This document shows positions 13,716 to 27,300 of a stretch of 64,000 bases of DNA, in pieces. The stretch's first letter is position 1. Every line of letters starts with the position of its first letter. The stretch is from Owenia fusiformis (Eukaryota; Annelida; Polychaeta; Sabellida; Oweniidae). A program made the position numbers and the translations under genes. The DNA lies in the NCBI GenBank assembly GCA_903813345.2, contig CAIIXF020000011.1, positions 33,348,166 through 33,412,165 on the forward strand. Direction: 5' to 3'. The notes under the pieces are model-generated. The model was not told the DNA's origin. It saw nothing but the letters and a program-made list of their open reading frames with translations, and did not search any database.

Positions 13716-16700
13716 TGTATAGTGATAAGACAAGAATTCTATCAACATGTGGATGTTATTGCAGGTAATTGAAAATTAATCAGTAAATTCAAAGTTCATT
13801 GTCAATATGCAATATGCAGGATAGGATGTACTTTAACAAGTATATATATTGTTGAAAATATCTGATAAATGAACATTTATTAATAAAACAAAAAATACTA
13901 AATTTTATACATAACTTTAAAATAGTTTTTTTATCGCTATGTATTTCAGTCAATTATAAACATTTATTTCAGTTTTGAAAGCCTAACTGTGACCAGGATA
14001 TTGCTTGTCCAGTAGTGATAAAATCTGATAACGTTTACAGGATTGGTAGATTTATGACATACCAAACATATTCTAGTGTTGTTGTTATTTATGTCTTGTC
14101 TTTTTGTTGTGTGTCACAAACATTTGATTATTTATCTAAACGCATTTATTTGACAAAATGTATTTTAGCATTCGTTTTTATTATAAGAATAGTTATCTGT
14201 GTCACATGTTTGAATATTTCATTCATTAAATCTGTATAGAGTTTTATATTTAGAATAATGTTTTCTGGGTTATTCAAATGAAAATTTTATAATACAACTG
14301 AGCATTCATATTTACATGTGAAAGACAGTATACTTTCACATGTTGCAATTTCATTGCCCTGTACTATATGTACTTTATCTGACTTTGCTTTCTTCAGTAT
14401 TAGGCACATTTTTGGTGATTGATAGTTGCATTGTTTTGGAATTCATTCAAATAATCCTATATTTTAATTGATCGATTTACAATCCTTAAAATTAAAAGAG
14501 TAGAACTGATTTTAAATGTAAGATCAAAATTCTGGCAAGAGCCTCATATGGACTGAAGTGTTAGGCATACAGATACGCCATCTTTAAATCAACAACATAT
14601 TCATTTCTCATATATGCAGATTTATATACATGTACATGTATTTGGAAACACTGTTTCGTATCCTTGATCAAAACTTCTCAATGTTTCATAAACCCTATGT
14701 TAACTATATTCAGACCTTTCCCACGTTTCTTCACTAGATTTGGTTATCATAAAATCTTTATCAAATGCTACTAGTTGTCTGAAAGCCAGACGGGCAAAAT
14801 AAGAGCTCAAAGTAGGATGAATTGAAACAAATGAAATGCCAATGACAAGTTTTGATAAGCAGTTAGATTTTATGATAATGTTTTCAGTCTATTTGATATT
14901 TCCACTGTCTAAAATGTCTTCGGTATTCCTCAATTTGATTGATCTTTTTAATAAGATACATATAAACATTGATATTATAGAATAAGTTCACATGAATTTC
15001 ACTTTTTAATTTTGAAGTTTTAGCATACAACTAAATGTAAATAAAGATAATAAGAACATCCTGAATATATCAGATATTGTTGGAGATATATGGCCACCTG
15101 TTGAACTGTTGTTTCTTAAGATTTCATTAATTTTACTTAAAAGTTTGTTACATTTTCCTAGCTATAGTTGTTTTTGTATTGTTTATTTTCTGTAATATAC
15201 ATTTTGTTTGTCAGTTTTGGATTTTGTGTCATTCAGACACGTTTACTTTTCTCCCAATGACAATTGAATAACTTCTCCACCTATTACAACATATTTCAAT
15301 ATCTTCGCACTTCACAATGTAATATTTAGGCGGATATTTGTAATACTTCCGTGCTTAATATGAACAACATGTTAACTTTCAATGTCAGCTATTTACTTTT
15401 AAAAGTCTTTGAGAGTGAAATATTTTGATTTGAGGAAAAGTTGTTTATTTAATTCTATACCTGAATATATCATTATAATTTACCTGTTCACATGTATCAA
15501 CAGGGGCCCTTCAAACCTTTTAGAGACCCTGTCAGAAAATAAAAGGGGATGGGACTTTTTAACATGGAACAATCATTAAAAGGGCACACAGAATGAAGTA
15601 AAATTGACATACTTAGAATCTGCATTTGGAGCTTTTATGAAACTTAAAAAAATCAGACTTTTTACTAAAACTAATAAGGAGAAAATTGGTCAAAAACTTG
15701 CCTGAGAGAAAATTTTTAGAATGGATAGACTCTTTCACTTTTAAGAGACGCATTTTACTTTTGCTTGATTTCAAAACAAGATTAGAAATCTCATTAACGA
15801 ATATTAATAGATACTTTTGCCATTTATTGAAACCTGATAATTGATGGTAATAATATTGCCAGGTGACCTATGTTTTGTATCAAAGGTTAAACTAACTCAT
15901 GAATAAAAATTGAAGTCCAAGCAGTCTCACCACCTGCATTTCAAATTACTATAATTAACATATTTATTCTCAATGTTAAGAACTCTTGTGGGATCAACGA
16001 GGAAAGGTAACAGGCAAGTAATCCATTATTGTAAAATTACATAATAAAAGCATACTATCAAAGTATTAATGATATAACATAAGAAAGAAATCTGAAAGTA
16101 TGAACTGTAATACAATGGTTGTTATCGTCTTTGAAAGTTATGTTACTTGTTAGTGGCGTTGATTTCCAAAATGACCAGATGACAAATGAGAAATCTTGAG
16201 TCAGGATTTAATAAACAAGCAGTCAGTCTATAAAGTATTTGACATTGATGTATTTGATTTGTCTGTACTGTTTATAACACCAGTTATATGGTGAAATAAG
16301 AATTATATTCCAAGTGAGAGGGGAGGAGTAGCACAGCTGGAGAATTTTGTAATAAGACTTGTAAGAGAATAATATTTGTGGATTAATATTCCTAGACCAC
16401 AATCTAGCATCTGATAGGTAGGTCCATGAAGATTGATTTATTGTTATGTAAGCTTCAGTACTTTTAATATTGACTCAAAGGAGTAGATTAAATTGCTGGA
16501 AATTCCTTCTCCTCTCCATGCTCATTCATTCCTAATAGGGATTGCTCTTATGTTACCACACATCGTGGTGACATATTGCTATAGTCTCCATCTTTTTTTG
16601 TGGATGTTGTTTGGCAGTCAGCGTTTGGCAGTTAGTGGTGGCATTTCTTATCTGTAACAATTGGCAGGTGGTGATATTTTGCATGTTAATGCCTTGTTTA

Positions 16701-19700
16701 TGATTATGATATTTTGGTTGAGATACATTATTTATATCTGGTGAAAATTATATGAGGCTATATTTATCTTTTAACTATGTGCAGTAGATTGTAAGGTGAT
16801 TCCTTTATGAAATGGCCGATTTTTCTCTATAAGGTTTATCATTACATCATCTCTTCACTATGTTACTATAGAAACGATCATATCATCGCATTTTACATCA
16901 GCATCATGTTGTTTTATTTTTGCAATTTTATCTACTATTAATCAAAAACAGCCTTCACCTTTCAAACCACTCACAGGTTACATTCATTAAAACTCCACTT
17001 ATAAATTGTACAATTTCATTTTTTATTGAGGAATAAGAAATAATACAAGAATACAAGCGATTTTGTTTGTATTTATTTTCTTTCTCTTTTGTAATGGTTT
17101 ATTTTTGTATAGTCGCATGTATAAAAGAATATAATCTCCAGTTGAATGTGTGATATACACCTAATGTGTACATTTATATGGTTGCATGTGCTCCAGTAGT
17201 AGGCCACATTGGCACATAGCCTCTTTTTAACAGATTTTACTCTTGCCACGAATTTTCTACTTCTTTTCTCAAACTTATTTCAATAAGTCAGATTTTTTCA
17301 TTTTTTAAGACATGAGTACAAAAGTTGATTTAGAGCATTTTATCTCATTCATACTGAATTTTTAATGGGAAGTTTAAGTAATTTTGTTTTTATGAGGAGT
17401 TACTTTTATAAGAGTTTGGTATAAGGGTATAACTAATCACAGGCATGCAAAATTGATTCTTTTTAAGATATTGTACACATGTTATAATTTACATATCAAG
17501 AAATCTTTTTGACATGTTTTGTTTAATCATTCACAGGGGCAAAACTTGTCAAAATTACAAATAGTTTAAACCTGAAAAATTTCCAGGTTCCTTTTGAAGT
17601 TTTAATGTCCAAGATGTTAGAAATTTCATTTCTGGTTTGTAATTTTGCATGTTGTTTAAATCGTGCACTTTAGGTTTGGAACTCAATCATTTATACAATA
17701 GATGGCTATGCGAATAAGGTAGGTTGTTTTTGCTTTTGGTAGGTTGATAGTGTTCTGACAGCATGTGTCTAGTTTTGGCTTTTTGGATTTTATCAGGTGA
17801 TCTGGTTTTTGCATAGTATAAGATGACAAATATTTTCTCTAATCTCAGCTTTAAACCATCCAGGGATTTTCTGCAGAGAGTGATCCTTTGGTTGTCATTA
17901 TATTTTGGATCTCATACTTTGAATAATACTTATTATGGATCTTATACTTAGACAAAATTTAAAGATTAACCACTATCTAAATCTATAGATGAGCCTCTGT
18001 TTAATAGTTGTTGGCTGACACGTCACACCATATCGTCACACCATATCATTGTCACTGATTGATCAAATGAATTTTATTGATGGTTAGCTATCAGAAACAA
18101 AGTGTCAAATTTACAATTGAAATTTGAAAAGTAGTGACCTGAGATTTGAAAAAGGAGTACCCCAAGTGCCGCAGTGCCAACACCTTGTATATTCATGTTT
18201 ATAAAGCTCTGTTTTAAAGAAGCAAAAAGGTAAATATAAAAAAGGAAAAGGTAAAAAAGTATTAGAATTAATTAACCATTTATTATGGCATTACAAGATC
18301 ATTAGTGTATCATAAGCCCACATATCTCATCCTCCCACATTTTAAAATGAATATATATTTTTCTCAGTCCATCCTTTGATCAGAGGATCCAGTGCTAACT
18401 GCTTCTAAACATGTTTACTTGCCCATACATAAAATTGATCATTATCTTAATTTAATCGTAAGGTTGTTACTTTCATCAAAGACATAACATTAATCAGGGT
18501 TCCCGTCTTTTCATTAGTGACCTGACGGTTTTTAGATACAGTTGAAATAATGATGACATGCAATTATTAAAGATTGTTTATAAGTGTCAGTGAGTTGGTT
18601 GACCTTAGACTTGAGCGACCCAACCTCGAACTGGAGTGGACATGTCGAGTGTCAAATCTATCATTTTTGTTATGATTTTGATGTTTGAGACACCAAGAAA
18701 AGATATATAATACTGGTGTTTCAATTCTGGCTTTTGGACTGATGTTCCTGCTTCTGTTTATAGTTGTCCAATGTTATGTCTCTTTCGGTATATTCTTGGT
18801 TGATATTCTTTAAGGCAAAATATGTTGATGCATTCGTAACTTGGGTCATGCCCCATCTTATGAATGACAGTTCTAATTAATTAACTTCAGGATGTCTTTA
18901 TGTTGCTATCAATCTGCTGAAGGACCTGATCTTAAGGTAAAGGCATAAAAATTGAAGTTGCAAATTCCCTCATAATTACAGAGGCAAATTTGGTAAAAGC
19001 AACAAGGGCAAATGATTGACTGTTGCCAGGGAGGATTCAAGGGGCCCCTCTTATCAAGTGATTTTGGGCCAAAATTGTCACATGTGAACCACTTAGAATT
19101 TTTTGAGAAGTGAAGCCATTGGTAAATGCTGTCTATGAGCCTGAAAGCCCTGAACAGATTTCCAAAATGAGTTAGAGGTTTGTAAATGTGTTTGATGTAC
19201 GATTAACATTCCGGAATTATTCATTCATTGATTGGTTTATACCAAATATGGAAACCATATACATCATTTTAAAGTATAAGGTGTTGCGGTTGTACTAACT
19301 TCACTTTTAAATGATTAATCCATGGACTTTGAAGAAAGATAATCCTGCATATATGCACTCTCCTGATTCAAGACTATATGTAATCCATAAAAGCCATAAA
19401 GCCCATGATTTAAACCAATTGTCAATTTGAAATTGGAATTTATTTAGGAAAATCTAAAAGTGCATGATTTACTTGTAAAATCTTAATCTGTTTTCTTTGG
19501 CAGAGTCTTCTTGGATGTGGGCACATAATCTCATAACTTTGTTGACTTTCAAAATATTGAATAATCTGAATATAGCCTTGGAAATATTTATGGAATAAAG
19601 TTGCTTACTACTGGTTTATGTATGTGTTTGACTACAAGTACATTCTTATGTTGGTCAAATGATTTATTTCAGTTGTGTGTTTGTATCTCATGATAAATTG

Positions 19701-19730
19701 TATTTTGGTAATAGAAATATTAACATAATA

Positions 19731-19765
<35 letters not shown>

Positions 19766-19976
19766 TTTTATTTCAAAGAATAAGCATGTTAAAGCAATTG
19801 CAAAAAACAATTACAGTACAGTTACATGTAATCCTACATTTAACAATTTTACAATACAGTACAGTGGTTAAATATTTCGTCTTAAGAGACATAATATGGT
19901 TGCTTTCCATTGGTAGCTTTAAGTTAAATGTATGTTTTTAAGATTAAAATGTTTGTTGTTAGATGTGTATGGTTTT

Positions 19977-20322
19977 GATATCTGGTGTTTGATGTGTTTG
20001 TACGTGTATGTGATATCTGGTGTTTGATGTGTTTGTACACGTATGTGATATCTGGTGTTTGATGTGTTGTACATGCATGTGATATCTGGTGTTTGATGTG
20101 TATGTACATGTATGTGATATCTGGTGTTTGATGTGTTTGTACATGCATGTGATATTTGGTGTTTGATGTGTATGTACATGTATGTGATATCTGGTGTTTG
20201 ATGTGTTTGTACATGTATGTGATATCTGGTGTTTGATGTGTTTGTACATGTACATGTATGTGATATCTGGTGTTTGATGTGTTTGAACATGTTTGTGATA
20301 TCTGGTGTTTGATGTGTTTGTG
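19977..20322. repeat. 35-bp minisatellite, ten copies
   Basis: Ten consecutive units begin gatatctggtgtttgatgtg and end in a variable gtacatgtatgt-type tail. The period is 35 bp, with one copy shortened by 1 bp and one lengthened by 6 bp. The antisense strand lacks stops in all frames across the array, which creates three overlapping reading frames that are not genes. Confidence 0.9.
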
Positions 20323-20886
20323 TCTTGCATTTTTCTACAAGTCATCATTTTTGATGCTTCACCCATTCAGGAGATGTGACATTGCTTGATGGTGTGACAG
20401 TCTGATGATGTGACTAAGTCTATTGCTGTGACATAGCCTGTTAGACTTACTTACTTAAATTGTAGTGAAAAACGTAATGACAATCAAGTCTAAATTGTTT
20501 GAAGGGGGAACTTAAAACTACTCTTTAGGTTTATTATTCTCATATTCATTTATTAGTACTATTTATATCAAATATGCTCTTAGTAGAGAGCTATTTATAG
20601 CAAGTTTGAAGATGATATTCCAGACATTATGTATAAGACCATAATTATGAGATATTGGTGCTTGTACAAGTTAACCATAAACATTTAGTTAAGTGGTTCA
20701 ATATGGCAGCCATTACCAATGATACAGCCTACCATGACAAAAACTACTCATATGGTAGGCCAGTTTTAGGACATATCCATGTATAATGTCAGACATTATA
20801 ATATTGTCAGTAAGCTTAAATTGTATGATGTTAGTAAGCCTACATTGTATAATGTCTATTTTAATTCACCAAATTACCCATCCCAG

Positions 20887-20955
20887 GCCTTCCTTTGTAA
20901 CTTAGTTGTTAGTCTTAATAACTTATGTTTTCTTGCAAAAAGGGAAAATCAGGAG
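20887..20955 (+). CDS. possible exon, DH-domain candidate (23 codons)
   Basis: The segment lies between an acceptor (caaattacccatcccag) and a good donor (GTAAGT at 20956). It is open only in phase 0 and encodes AFLCNLVVSLNNL followed by a charged end. A DH domain has an 'h..FL..L' helix at about this place ahead of the tryptophan and tyrosine motifs found in the next two candidates. The match is weak and relies on order and phase. Confidence 0.3.
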
Positions 20956-21199
20956 GTAAGTAGAAAATGTGATCAAAAAAAATTTGATCATTAATGGTAA
21001 CTCACTTACATATACATTTTATTGGGAATGTTTCATTTCCATTCATCCAATATACCATTAAGTGTGTTCCTAGTGCCACATCATTGGGCCGGAAAAGTAA
21101 AACATCATAAGATACATACATACCTTGATATAACATAACCAAATACTGAACTGACATTGAAAAATGGCCAAGTCATCTCACCATGGTGTCTTAACTTGA

Positions 21200-21487
21200 A
21201 TATCTCAAAATAAAATCATACAAGCAAAAATAGAAGTTATTACATCCCAAAGTGATTTGTACTGGCCCATTAATAAAAAAGCCTGTTTCATCTGCCATAT
21301 TACAATTGTGTGGTCTGAAAAAGATCAGGGGCCTTCAATCAAACACACTGTTCTATGTAGATTTGCCAAGCATGATGATCTCTTCTATCAAAATAAGGAA
21401 GTTAGAAAGCTACAGTGGCATGGTGTTGTTATCTCATTGTTAGGAGGATTTGTCACATTTCTTATTGTTGAGTTTTTGTATAGTTGA
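21200..21487 (+). other. orphan coding-like segment ending in a membrane-type helix
   Basis: One frame is open from 21200 to the stop TGA at 21485-21487 and its last 75 codons look protein-like. It has Cys residues (ACFICHI), an acidic and basic middle (KHDDLFYQNKEVRKLQW), then a hydrophobic run HGVVISLLGGFVTFLIVEFLY that would suit a transmembrane helix, and a stop one residue later. There is no in-frame ATG at the start and no clear acceptor. It may be a last exon of a nested gene, a pseudogene fragment or part of a transposon. I do not recognise the family. Confidence 0.3.
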
Positions 21488-22012
21488 TCAAGTATCTCTA
21501 GATACCTGTTGTTTAATCAGCTGGATGCGGATGAGTTATTAGCCAAATAATTTTGCCATTATTTTATACATACAATACAAACCTTGGAAAATGTCACGGG
21601 GGTTCCGTTTTTTAAATGAAGACTGTAGTGGGAAAGTATGGAGTTAGCATGAAATAGAGTAAAGAATTTTGTAGAAAACATTCCAAATTGTAGACAGTGA
21701 TTGAAAAAATCTGTCATTTCATTCAAATTTAGGGAGAATTTATGTAAAATGTGCCTGGATGTGTTAAATTTTACCAAAGGGGACCTTGCAATATAATAGA
21801 TATATTTTGTTGATAAATTACTTCTAATCAACAAAATTTGATTCTCTCAATATGAAGAGTCATTTCCTGAGAATTATGTAGATCTAGATTATTTCATACA
21901 TTTTGTATGTAAAAAATTAAATGTGATTCCTTTGGTCATTTTCTATTGAAACATTCAGTATTTTGTCTTGGTTGTTATGTTAAGAAAGGGTATGATGATT
22001 TGGCTCACTCAG

Positions 22013-22109
22013 TGGCTAAGGAGCCCCATCAGCTCTGACATTGCCATTTGCTTTCACATCATCAACACACTCCTTGTGTATGTTAAACCATATTGGACAT
22101 ATCTCCTTG
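22013..22109 (+). CDS. possible DH-domain exon (WLRSP...VYVKPYW)
   Basis: The segment runs from an acceptor (ggctcactcag) to a GTGAAT donor. It is open in phase 0, consistent with the candidate at 20887-20955, and ends in phase 1, which is the phase needed by the next candidate at 22297. The peptide has a W near the start, then SDIAICFHIINTLLVYVKPY. That spacing resembles the DH pattern 'W....igdiF....l..Y..Y'. This is an inference from pattern and phase; no full-length alignment was possible. Confidence 0.4.
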
Positions 22110-22296
22110 GTGAATAATACAGGAATAAGAGGATTTACCAAGGAAAATAGAAATCGCTTGATCTTAATGGAATAGAACTGCCTAAAATATCTTTATTCAT
22201 ATATTTTGGAAGGTGTTGCTATATAAGTGCATGAGAAGTTGGCATCTGTCAGAAGGGCCAGTATATAATTTAAAATCATTTTCTCGAATATCATAG

Positions 22297-22461
22297 CCTT
22301 ACTGCACAAATCCTATCATAAGTACTGGATAAGTACTGATAGAATCTGTGAAGATGTCATACAGGATATAAACTTTAATAGTTTCATTGAGCAGAAAAAA
22401 TGGAATAAATACATATCAGGATTATTTAAGAGAGAAAGCTGTCATTTACAAAGGTGGAAAG
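22297..22461 (+). CDS. possible DH-domain exon (SYHKYW...FNSFIEQKK)
   Basis: An open 165-base segment runs from an acceptor (tctcgaatatcatag) to a GTAAAT donor. It begins in phase 1, completing an Ala codon with the previous candidate, and ends in phase 1. The 54 residues include HKYWISTDRICEDVIQ and FNSFIEQKKW, which fit the DH region of 'A..lL ... F..Fi' just upstream of the VQRIPEY motif coded at 42002. One further exon (phase 1 to 0) would be needed to join it to that exon, and I did not find it. The upstream intron would be only 187 bp. Confidence 0.45.
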
Positions 22462-22551
22462 GTAAATCATTAGTATTTCTTCCTATTTTAGAAAAATATT
22501 TTTTCCCTAAAATTGTTAATATCCTTTTTTTTGCATTCATATACATATATT

Positions 22552-24323
22552 CAGGCCCGTAAGACACTTTTCTCCAAGGGGGGTGCAGTTTTTAGCTTAC
22601 TAAAGAGAACATAAAATTGTCAATTTTTTTGCCGCGTAAATCAAATCACGTTAGACAGAGGGGGGGGGTCAGTTACTCCCTATATTGGTTTGGAAATTAA
22701 CAAATGCAACTTCCAAACGTTCCAATTGTTTTGTGGGGGGTGTGAGGAGTGGTCCACTCCCCCTAGAAAATTTTACAGTTTTGAGATGCTATTTTGTGCT
22801 TTCTGGGCACTTTCAAAGTGTAAGTCTCTAAGTTAGTAGTACGCCACCACCACAAGAATAAGAGTTGAGTGAATAAAAAACCGAGCATTCAGGGGGGTCT
22901 GGGGGTTCTCCCCCAGGAAAATTTTGAAATCTGCTTGTATTTGGAGCGAATTTGGAACCATCTGGTACGCCTGTGCGTTATGAGTTAATAAGAAAAATGT
23001 GAATTTTTTTTCAAATTCTTTTGGGGGTGTCAAAGAGGATGAGAGGGTGAAGTTGGGTGGGGTGCCAGTAGGGGAGCAAGGGGTTGTCCCCCAGAAACAT
23101 TGACCATATCAAGGTGCTATTTGATGATGTCTGGGCAATACATGAAATTCAGAATATTTATTTTGTTTTGTGGGGGATGTGAAGGGTAGCTAACTCTCCT
23201 AGAAAATTTTACAATTTAAAGATGACATTTGGTGCTTCTGGGCACTTTTAAAGGTATTAGTCAATAAAAACATTGAAAAACAATTACAATTTTTTTCAAA
23301 TTTTGGGGGTGTCAAAGAGGGGGGGGGGGGAGAGGGGTGCCAGAGGGAGAGATGGGGCTGGGGTGCCAGAGGGGGAGCAAGTGTTTGTCCCCCATATCAA
23401 AACTTACAATATCAAGGTGCTATTCCATTAGAAGTTTGGGCAAAAAGTGTCTGTGCCTAAAAGCGCATATTTCCCAAGAAAATTTTACAATTTTAAGATG
23501 CTATTTGGTGCTTTCTGGGCACTTTCAAAATGTATGAGTCAATAAAAAAATTTGAAAAATCTCAATTTTTTTTGGGGGGGGGGTGTTAAGGGGGGGGGGG
23601 GCTGCCAGAGGGGGAGGTGGAGTGGGGATGCCAGAGGGCGAGTAAGTGTTAGTCTTCTAGAATCATTAACTTTATCAAGGAGCTATTTGATGATGTCTGG
23701 GCAATTTAAAAGTGTCTGAGACAATACATAAAAACAAATTCAGAACTTTTCCATTGTTTTGTTTGGGGTGTGAGGGGTGGCCCACTCCCCCTAGAAAATT
23801 TTACAATTTTACGACGCTATTTGGTGCTTTCTGGGCATTTTCAAATTGTATGAGTCAATTAAAGAATTTGAGAAAATCACAATTTTTTTTTTGGGGGGGG
23901 GTCAAGAGGGGGGGGGGGGCGCCAGAGGGGGAGGTCAAGGGGGGGGGGGGGGCGCCAGAGGGGGAGGTTATGCAAGTGCAAGATGCAAGAGGGGGAGCAA
24001 GTCCCCCAGAAACACTAACTATATCAAGGAGCTATTTGATGATGTCTGGGCACTTTAAAAGTGAGACAAAACACTAAAATAAATTTAGAACTTTTCCATT
24101 GTTTCGTGGGGGTGTGAGGGGTGGCCAATACCCCTAGAAAATTTTACAATTTTAAGATTCTGTTTGGTGCTTTCTGGGTACTTTCAAAGTGTATGAGCCA
24201 ATGAAAAAAAATTACAAAAAAATATTTTTCAAAAAAAAAATTTAAAAATTTAAAATTTATTTTGGGGGGTAACAAAGGGGGGTGCGGTCGCACCCATCGC
24301 ACCCCCCCCATCTGACGGCCCTG
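22552..24323. mobile_element. G-rich non-autonomous element with internal tandem repeats
   Basis: The ends form a short imperfect inverted repeat, CAGGCCCGT at 22552 and ACGGCCCTG ending at 24323. They are flanked by the direct repeat ATATT, extendable to ATATTCA depending on where the left end is placed. Inside are about five diverged copies, 275-435 bp apart, of a block containing agaaaattttacaatttt and tttggtgctttctgggcac, separated by long G runs and purine-rich gccagagggggag repeats. There is no gene. It looks like an old satellite-bearing DNA element. Confidence 0.6.
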
Positions 24324-27300
24324 ATATTCAATAGCAGGTGTTTCATGGATTCTTGTCTTCGGGGTAGAAGATTTGGTTTAAGTTCTTCGAAAAAAGGAAA
24401 CATACTATATCCATATATTTGTTTGAATTTATGATTGTTTTATTGCAAAGTTTGTTTAACCTTTTTCTGTGCTTTTTATTGGAGGAATTATTAGTGGTTA
24501 CATCTTGTGGTTTATAATCGTCATCTTGTGTGTTTTGCCCAGGTATATGACCACCGGCTCCCTCTATTGACAATGCTCTATGAATACAATGCACAATTTA
24601 GAGCTTTGTAAAGAAAAGATGCTTTTTTTTACAAATGCTCATTATGGGACTCACATTCCCATAGGGTAAGATTTTTGGACAAAAAATCAGCTTTTGAATA
24701 TCCGTATTCAGTACAAGTTTAATATGACTTTTTTTAACTGAACTGAAAATTGTACATTGTTAAAATGTTAATGATTTGAGATGTGCTCATATACCTACTG
24801 GATCATTGTCCGGGTGTCTGAAGGCCATTCAGATTGTATACTTTGTGGTTGGTTTTTGATCTATGATAGCCAGATAAATATCCCTGAGAGGTAATTATGC
24901 AGAAAAGGTCTCAAAGAAAGAGAAATAAGGTCTTTGAAGTTATAGGTTCATCCAAAACTAATGTAGCCTTCCTGTTAAAATACATTCCCATGGACTGAAC
25001 TAAATTGCAATAATGATAACCCTCCAAATAATAACTGACTGAGTGTCAGATTTTCCTTTCAAACCCAACATGACTTGATTTTTTCATTGTCTTACCAAAT
25101 ATAAAAGATCAATTATATCATGTCTTGTAAAAGATTCACTCTATCAGCACCAGCATGAGACGGAGCATCACCAGCATGGGTGTCAAACCACCCATAGTTT
25201 TCACCTTGTATCTTCAAATGATTGTACCCCAGTTACACTTGGTTCTCTCTATTTCTTGAAATGTATTATGAATTGCACTTTGAATTATAGTAAGTTTGAC
25301 TGTCCTTTGCCTGTGTACCTCTAAATCATTCAAATCAATTTATTGGGTGTCATGAGATGGTTTTCCTTGTTTGACAATGGTCAGCATGTTTCAGCATGAT
25401 TTTTCATTTAACACAGTGCATGTGTTTTTTATAATCAATTTAATTACCCAATGTACAATCACACTTCAATAAGGAGATAATCAAGCTTATGTTATTTCTT
25501 AAGTTAAGCTATTACGTTTTTTTCATCAGTCCATTGTTCATGTGGTTTGTTTCATTAGGAACTTAATGGTAAACTCAATTGTGATAAAATGCAGGTCAGA
25601 GTATAGAGGTCAATTATGCTTTTTAGACGAATGTGGAGAAAAGTATTTAGGATATATAGTGTTATTAATTAGATTTTAATTATGGTAATGGTTGGGTCAC
25701 TTGACATCATCTTATTGAAATGTAAGGTAAGTTAACATTTGGATATCAGATTTTAGTCTCTTATGTGATGGACAGTGATGTACATGCAATCATATTTGTA
25801 CCTCTCTCCCCTCCCCTCCACAGGAAATGTTAGGAGGGGGGGGGGGGTGCAGGGTCTTAGTGTAAGTCTTAAATCAGATTCAAAATTCATAAATTTTAAT
25901 TTTTCAAAAAAAATTTTTTTGGTATGAATTTAATTTGGAATGCAGATTTAATTACATCCTGTTGCATTTTCCTTGATGTATTTTGTTATTGAAATTTGGC
26001 ATCAAAACATGAAGGATACGCCTCATCCCAGTTAAGGTTGACTTGGGGTAGTGACCACAAATATTTCACCATTAATAAACTATTTACAACTATTGATACT
26101 TGTACCCAGTTTACCTTTGATAAGACACATTTTGAGACGTTGAATGGTTTTTCTGATTCAAACTTATGAATCAGAGATTTTTGAAAGGTTATTGTGTAAT
26201 ATGTGGAAGTTAATGTCAAAATAATGTAAGGTTTACAAATTGGCATGTACAACCGAACATTTTGATTTACTACTATGGAACTGGATAATTTTGTTTTTAA
26301 TTGAATTTATGAGTGAATCAATCTAGGCCTATTATTTTGAATAATACCTAGTTAAGACATCCCGCCCACTACTATAAGGCTTCTTGACCTTGCCGAAGGC
26401 AAATTTATAATGATTTTGAAATTGCACTCTAAGCATTCACCGATATTACTTAACGTTTTCTAAAAGTTTTAGTTTGGATTAAAAAATCATTGTTAATTAA
26501 TGATTCAGTTGTTGTAATTTAACGATTTTGATTAAGTTACACTTTGACATAAAACTTACAAAATAAGAAAAAATGGGATGTTTTTGTAAAGGACGTGCTG
26601 AATATTGGCCCTAAAACAAAGTGATAAAATCAATAAAACAACTTTAACATTGGATAAATTACTAGTGTGATCAGTCTTTCAAGTAGACACTTGTTGGAAA
26701 GAGTGACACATATGTATAGACAGATTATTATTCAATGATTTATGAAGATTCCCATGGTATTTATAAATACGAGAATAAACTGGATTAATTGACAAATATA
26801 CATCATTCAGTGCAAAAATGACGGAAGTTATTGGAGACTAGACAATAGAAAACATTAAAATATTGATTATTGGCAACAAAAACTAGGAAAGCAATATAAG
26901 AATAGAGGAAATTGGATTTAATAATTCAATCCAAGCTTCAATCTGATCACAGGAGTTGAAGGAAATGCCTTTTTATGTTGCCGTGACCTGTTACTTATCG
27001 AAAAAAGGCGAACAGGTATATCAATGTTTCCTGTTATTTAAATTGATAAACCAATTGAAAACTGGTTTAATTTTGTCTTTGAAGTCAATAGAGTTATAAT
27101 CAGCACTCAAATCAAATTAAAACTGTAATTTGTTCCTGTTCACGTTTTAAATTATTTTTTAAACTTTTAATTCTAAAATCAATTTGTCAGTTGTTTATAC
27201 CCTTTGTACAGAGATTGACTCTGCATATTTTAACATAAAAGAGAACTAGCCTCTATAGAATTTGATATCTAGCCTCTTTACCCGCCTCTATATATCCAGT

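Larger units (their letters stand above)
11252..20886 (+). other. intronic region, mostly without features
   Basis: Long AT-rich stretch treated as intron of the ARHGAP20-like gene. Besides the possible exon at 12085-12168 it holds an imperfect duplication (13390-13715), a poly-T tract near 19730-19758 and a 35-bp minisatellite (19977-20322). Nothing else was recognised. Confidence 0.5.

Noticed and set aside
17674-17718. 45-base open segment with acceptor and donor, phase 0
   Set aside because: Only 15 codons, no domain resemblance; expected by chance in this much intron.
19919-20366. Three overlapping minus-strand reading frames of 96-135 codons
   Set aside because: They are a by-product of the 35-bp minisatellite, which lacks antisense stops; the peptides are pure repeats.
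22215-22296. Upstream extension of the DH candidate with an FSNIIALL motif
   Set aside because: The frame has an in-frame TAA at 22266-22268, and the spacing to the SYHKYW motif is too short for a DH domain. The acceptor at 22296 is preferred.
23337-24077. Gly-rich reading frames on the plus strand
   Set aside because: They come from G runs in the repeated element at 22552-24323 and change frame between copies.
24343-24594. 83-codon minus-strand frame rich in Asn and Lys
   Set aside because: No recognisable domain and no partner exons; possibly an old mobile-element fragment next to the G-rich element.
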